64,000 nt of DNA, taken from assembly GCF_963259705.1 (NCBI RefSeq), contig NC_081842.1, positions 90,510,433-90,574,432 on the forward strand. The letters run 5' to 3'. Positions 60,558-64,000 of the stretch are shown here, one piece after another; position 1 is the stretch's first letter; the number at the start of each line of letters is the position of its first letter. The position numbers and the translations under genes are program-made. The notes beneath the pieces are model-generated. The model worked only from the letters and a program-made list of their open reading frames with translations. It made no database searches and was not told the DNA's origin. Source of the stretch: Myotis daubentonii (taxonomy: Eukaryota; Chordata; Mammalia; Chiroptera; Vespertilionidae).

Positions 60558-61282
60558 TGCCGGGAGCCGGTCCATCCTTGCTGTTTCAAGGGACTTGGCA
60601 TATATGGCATACGGTTCTTAATATGTTTGCTCACCTTCTTGGCGCTGTGTTTTAACCAAGGTCATCTCTCTGAGAAAGGTTGAATCCCCAGGTAGGGATT
60701 TTCCCCTGAAGTTAGGGAGGGAATAAAACCCCTCAACTAAGTGCCAGGCGGGTAATTAATCACTTTAACTATGAACAATCATGCTTAAGCTACATAATCT
60801 TTACTCCCTGGAATGGAGATAAGAAACGCCCTAACCTTTGGAATAGAGATTGATAGGATTGGAATCAACTGGTATAAATACAGATGCAACAAGACAACAG
60901 ACAGAATTCAGAAGACAGAACCTACACGGAACCTGGAGATGGAGGAGCTTCGCTGGAGAGAACATGGCAAGGGATCCTGGACTGAACCTGACTACAGAAA
61001 TTGGCAAGAGAACCTGACTAGAACCTGGTGACCGAACCTGGCTAGAGATCTCAGACAGAACCTGGCTGAAGAACCTAGCGAGGGAACATGGCCATAGAAC
61101 CTTGCTGGAGATCCGAAGCAGAGCCTCTCTGGAGATCCAGACCAGAACTTGACTGGAGATCCTGGCTGGAGATCCTGGCTAGGCTGCTGATCAACTGAAC
61201 ACTGTCTCCGTGTCCTTCCTTCTTCGCCGACTCCGTCTACGCCTTTGGGAACCCCTGGACCTGCTGGGGTTGGACCCCGGCA
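60558..61282 (+). repeat. 5' LTR
   Basis: 725 bp, TG...CA. A TATA box (GGTATAAATACAG) lies at 60873-60880. An AATAAA at 60722 lies upstream of it and so is not the usual R signal. From about 60905 to 61185 the sequence is a degenerate direct repeat of GAACCTGGCTGGAGA-type units. Confidence 0.94.
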
Positions 61283-61284
61283 TC

Positions 61285-61302
61285 TGGCGCCCGAACAGGG
61301 AC
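61285..61302 (+). other. Primer binding site for tRNA-Lys (Lys3 type)
   Basis: TGGCGCCCGAACAGGGAC lies two bases after the 5' LTR. It is the complement of the 3' end of tRNA-Lys (UUU), the primer of several betaretroviruses and lentiviruses. Confidence 0.94.
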
Positions 61303-61530
61303 CCCTAGGTAAGCGCCGCGCACTCGGGACGGATAGGACTCCACCATAGGAAAAGGGTGGATAGTCTTCGCCGACTCCGTCCACACCTTTGGGAACTCCT
61401 GGAAAAGGATTCCCCTAGGTAAGCCCCCCCCCATTGAGAACCCCCGCACTCGGGACGGATAGGAATCCACCAGGGTGCTACAGACCCCCCTATAGAGGAT
61501 AAGTAGGGTAAGAAGGTGGATAGTACAGAA
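61303..61530 (+). other. ERV leader with duplicated splice-donor-like block
   Basis: CCCCTAGGTAAG occurs twice, with GT at 61309 and 61419. CTTCGCCGACTCCGTC from U5 (about 61222) recurs at about 61366, so a U5/leader segment of about 110-140 bp was duplicated. Retroviral leaders carry a major splice donor here. Confidence 0.7.
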
Positions 61531-61758
61531 CTTAGATTGAGAAGATGTGCCTTACTGAGTCCAAAGAAAGAAGACTCTGTATTGATTCTTAGATTGAGAA
61601 GATGTGCCTTATTGAGTCCAAAGAAAGAAGACTCTGTATTGATTCTTAGATTGAGAAGATGTGCCATACTGAGTCCAAAGAAAGAAGACTCTGTATTGAT
61701 CTTTAGATTAAGAAGATGTGCCATACTGAGTCTAAAGAAATAAGACTCTGTATTTATC
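61531..61758 (+). repeat. 57-bp tandem repeat inside the ERV, four units
   Basis: Units begin at 61531, 61588, 61645 and 61702: CTTAGATTGAGAAGATGTGC, then a TGAGTCCAAAGAAAGAAGAC block and TCTGTATTGATT. Units differ at a few bases. The 57-bp period is a multiple of three, so frames on both strands stay open; coding is not shown. Confidence 0.95.
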
Positions 61759-61773
61759 TTTTAACACATATGC

Positions 61774-61989
61774 TTGCTAGCAGAGGAATTAAGGTTACTC
61801 CCAGTCAGACAGAACGTTTTTATACAAGAAGTATGTCCATGCTTTTCTGAGGAAGGAAAAGTAAATGTAATGGCATGGGAGAAGGTAGGCCCAAGGAGCC
61901 TTATCCTTAACCCCACTGCAGCCTTTCTACCCTGGGAAAGTGCAGGATTGGCAAGCTCTCCCTGGGATGATAGATCAGGACTCAGGTAA
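61774..61989 (+). pseudogene. gag matrix-domain remnant
   Basis: The frame contains VCPCFSEEGKVNVMAWEKVG, which resembles the conserved segment of betaretroviral matrix proteins (an aromatic/acidic turn followed by W-x-(K/R)-V-G). The upstream part is leucine-rich, as expected for the first helices. No ATG opens this frame; the fragment ends at a stop with no capsid or nucleocapsid after it. It is a relic. Confidence 0.65.
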
Positions 61990-62073
61990 TAGCGGAAAGC
62001 ACCAATCCTACTCTTAAAATGGATATAAGAGAGTATTTGAGGTTTTTCTTTTTAATGCCTGCTTTTAAAAAAT

Positions 62074-62088
62074 AAAAAAGGGGGAATT
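62074..62088 (+). other. Polypurine tract
   Basis: AAAAAAGGGGGAATT lies immediately before the 3' LTR, as required for plus-strand priming. Confidence 0.9.
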
Positions 62089-62829
62089 TGCCGGGAGCCG
62101 GTCCATCCTTGCTGTTTCAAGGGACCTGGCATATATGACATACGGTTCTTAATATGTTTGCTTACCTTCTTGGTGCTGTGTTTTAACCAAGGTTACCTCT
62201 CTGAGAAAGGTTGAATCCCCAGGTAGGGATTTTCCCCTGAAGTTAGGGAGGGAATAAAACCTCTTAACTAAGTGCCAGGTGGGTAATTAATCATTTTAAC
62301 TACGAACAATCATGCTTAAGCTACATAATCTTTACTCCCTGGAATGGAGATAAGAAACGCCCTAACCTTTGGAATAGAGATTGATAGAATTGGAATCAAC
62401 TGGTATAAATACAGATGCAACAAGACAGCGAGGGACAGAACTCAAGAGACAGAGCTTAGAACAGAATTCAGAAGACAGAACCTACACGGAGCCTGGAGAC
62501 AGAAGAATTTCGCTGGAGAGAACATGGCAAAAGATCCTGGACTGAACCTGACTATAGAACATGGCAAGAGAACCTGACTAGAACATGGTGACTGAACCTG
62601 GCTGGAGAACCTGGACAGAACCTGGCTGGAGAACCTAGCTAGGGAACATGGCTACAGAAGCTCGCTGGAGATCTGAAGCAGAACCTCCCTGGAGATCGAG
62701 ACCAGAACTTGGCTGGAGATCCTGGCTAGGCTGCTGATCAACTGAACACTGTCTCCGTGTCATTCCTTCTTCGCCGACTCCGTCTACGCCTTTGGGAACC
62801 CCTGGACCTGCTGGGGTTGGACCCCGGCA
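62089..62829 (+). repeat. 3' LTR
   Basis: 741 bp. By hand, the first ~350 bp differ from the 5' LTR at about 13 sites, all transitions. An extra stretch near 62430-62460 (GGACAGAACTCAAGAGACAG) is present here only, and a 12-bp-type repeat unit present in the 5' LTR near 61160 is missing. Confidence 0.94.
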
Positions 62830-62835
62830 AGAAAC

Positions 62836-63177
62836 TGACCAATCAGGACCAAATCTGGGTGAAGTGTGAGGAGCCAATGGCTGCCTAGGAGGTGGAGCTT
62901 TTGACACTGGCATAGAAACTGACCAATCAGAACCTAATCTGGATGAACTATGAAGGGAGACCCTAAGGTAGGGGCTGAGGAGGGGTTTTAAGGGCAACAG
63001 CTATTTGGTGTAAGGTATAAGAAAGCAGTTCAATTTTTTAATGACCGGTTTGGCAGTATAGTGCATATGACTGGCTATCAGTCCAGATATAGGGATTATG
63101 TGTTTTTGTCTGCCAAGAGCATCTCTTCTTGCTGAAAAAGGCTTTTACCCCCATTTAAGCAATCCTATCCTATATAA
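62836..63177 (+). mobile_element. Compound Helitron, 5' module (right of ERV)
   Basis: It continues the repeat cut at 60557 and runs through GGGGTTTTAAGGGCAACAGC and AAGGCTTTTACCCCCATTTA to the junction AAGCAATCCTATCCTATATA ATC, the same junction as at 31171-31200 in the opposite orientation. Confidence 0.85.
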
Positions 63178-63580
63178 TCTATACTACTAAAAGAGTAATA
63201 TGCTAATTAGACCAGGTCAACTGGCCATCTCTGGAAGTCTGACTTCCTTCTGAACAAAGCCATGGAGGTGGGGGCTGAGGCAGTTAGAGGTGATCAGGCT
63301 GGCAGGGGAGGGCAGTTGGGGGCGAGATCAGGTCGGCAGGAGAGGGCAATTAGGGGCGATCAGGCAGGCAGGCAGAGGCAGCTAGAGGTGATCAGGCAGG
63401 CGGGCAGGTGAGCAGTTAGAAGCCAGCAGTCCCAGATTGTGAGAGGGATGTCCAATCGCCAGGATAGAGCCTAGACCAATGGTCAGACATCTCCCAAGGG
63501 GTCCCCAATTGGAGAGGGTTCAGGCTGGGCTGAGAGAACCCCCTACCCCCGTGCATAAATTTTGTGCACTGGGACACTAG
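63178..63580 (+). mobile_element. Compound Helitron, 3' module
   Basis: It starts TCTATACTACTAAAAGAGTA and ATATGCTAATTAGACC, has the GGGCGATCAGGCAGGCAGGC tandem seen in 30616 and 34475, and ends GTGCATAAATTTTGTGCACT then GGGACACTAG. Confidence 0.93.
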
Positions 63581-64000
63581 TATTAGCATAATATTCAACA
63601 AAAAAAGACATACTTTTGAGGAGTGTCTATTTTTAACTTTCTGCTTATTCTATTTACCCTGTAAGGCTTCCCATTATATTTGTGATGTTGGCATTGTGTT
63701 TCCATTGATATTGCTTTGTACTTGTGACCTGCAATCTTAATCTTCTTAAATATATATAAAGTTAAGATTATAGTATAACTGGCTTTTAAAAATGTATATA
63801 ACAATAGCATAATTATACATATAATTATAATTCTAGGTAGAAACTATTTAGATATTTTTAGAAACACTTTATATAATATTTATATATACTCTCACAGGTT
63901 TAAACTTATATAACTGGTAATATTTTACAACTATTTGGTAAATGGGCTTTTTTAGTAGGTTAGGAAAACTCTCTTATTCTTGTCGACCTTACCAGGTTAC
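63581..64000. other. CADM2 intron, no feature seen
   Basis: AT-rich intronic sequence up to the window end. Confidence 0.5.

Larger units (their letters stand above)
60558..62829 (+). mobile_element. Compact class II (betaretrovirus-like) endogenous retroelement
   Basis: This is a complete but non-coding 2272-bp LTR element. The LTRs begin TGCCGGGAGCC and end CCCCGGCA. It has a lysine-tRNA primer site and a polypurine tract, and is flanked by a perfect 6-bp duplication AGAAAC (60552-60557 and 62830-62835), typical of class II ERVs. The inside is only about 806 bp and holds a short gag matrix remnant and a 57-bp tandem repeat. No protease, polymerase or envelope is present. It must have been mobilised in trans, in the way small non-autonomous class II elements are. 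It lies inside a Helitron, so it inserted later. It is broken and cannot make virus. Confidence 0.93.
60369..62925. repeat. 85-90 bp CCAAT-containing tandem repeat, split by ERV
   Basis: Unit starts are at about 60369, 60454, 60544 (interrupted, resuming at 62836) and 62909. Each carries GACCAATCAG and AGGAGCCAAT, that is, two CCAAT boxes, then GCTGCCTAGGA(A/G)GTGGAGC. Confidence 0.88.

Noticed and set aside
61305..61743. Long frames on both strands across the ERV leader and repeats
   Set aside because: The 57-bp period keeps any frame open; no retroviral or host domain is visible apart from the separate gag scrap.
40527..64000. Preceding CADM2 Ig exon
   Set aside because: I looked for an exon ending in the sequence joined to PEPVLW and found none.

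Overview
The window is vertebrate nuclear DNA, almost certainly from a vespertilionid bat (Myotis or a relative). It has no operons, no prokaryotic genes and no CRISPR array. About sixteen Helitron copies of the HeliBat type are visible. Their 5' ends read TCCTATATAATAAAAGG...ATATGCAAATT, and their 3' ends are a GTGCAC...GTGCAC hairpin followed by the CTCTAGT terminus. Among mammals such Helitrons are abundant only in vesper bats. Ves-type tRNA-derived SINEs, a Tc1-like transposon and a hAT MITE fit the same host.

The only gene I can support is CADM2 (SynCAM2, a synaptic immunoglobulin-superfamily adhesion molecule), on the minus strand. Two exons are present. Exon 40348-40526 encodes the second half of the third Ig domain. 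Exon 16394-16513 encodes the Thr/Pro-rich extracellular stalk segment carried by the long isoform. Both are bounded by good splice sites, and the reading phases fit each other. I did not find the preceding exon or the transmembrane exon, so the rest of the window is intron: at least 23.5 kb upstream of the Ig exon, 23.8 kb between the two exons, and at least 16.4 kb after the stalk exon.

Layout. 1-3110: antisense L1 ORF2 piece and a half-L1-like element with a GC-rich 5' leader. 3.1-11.1 kb: AT-rich intron with MIR, a Tc1-like element, two Ves SINEs and a possible solo LTR. 11.4-13.7 kb: one Helitron, then three joined head to tail. 14-18.5 kb: intron with the stalk exon. 18.5-21.5 kb: three Helitrons, one carrying a U2 snRNA fragment and one a 47-bp minisatellite, then a hAT MITE. 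24.8-27.1 kb: three Helitrons and an L1 tail. 30.6-35.3 kb: a compound Helitron, another Helitron and an L1 tail. 35-41 kb: repeat-poor intron and the Ig exon. 41-46.3 kb: nested L1, RTE and Helitron. 46.5-55.6 kb: Ves SINEs, two Helitrons and L1 tails. 55.7-56.2 kb: long GAA and GATA microsatellites. 60.0-63.6 kb: a compound Helitron interrupted by a compact class II endogenous retroelement with two LTRs.

The transposon layers give a relative history: L1 is oldest, then RTE, then Helitrons, then the ERV. The most notable items are the stalk exon, which no long open reading frame reveals, the mosaic and tandem Helitrons, the U2 fragment with its own target-site duplication, and the small ERV. 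All identifications come from reading the sequence; no database search was run.
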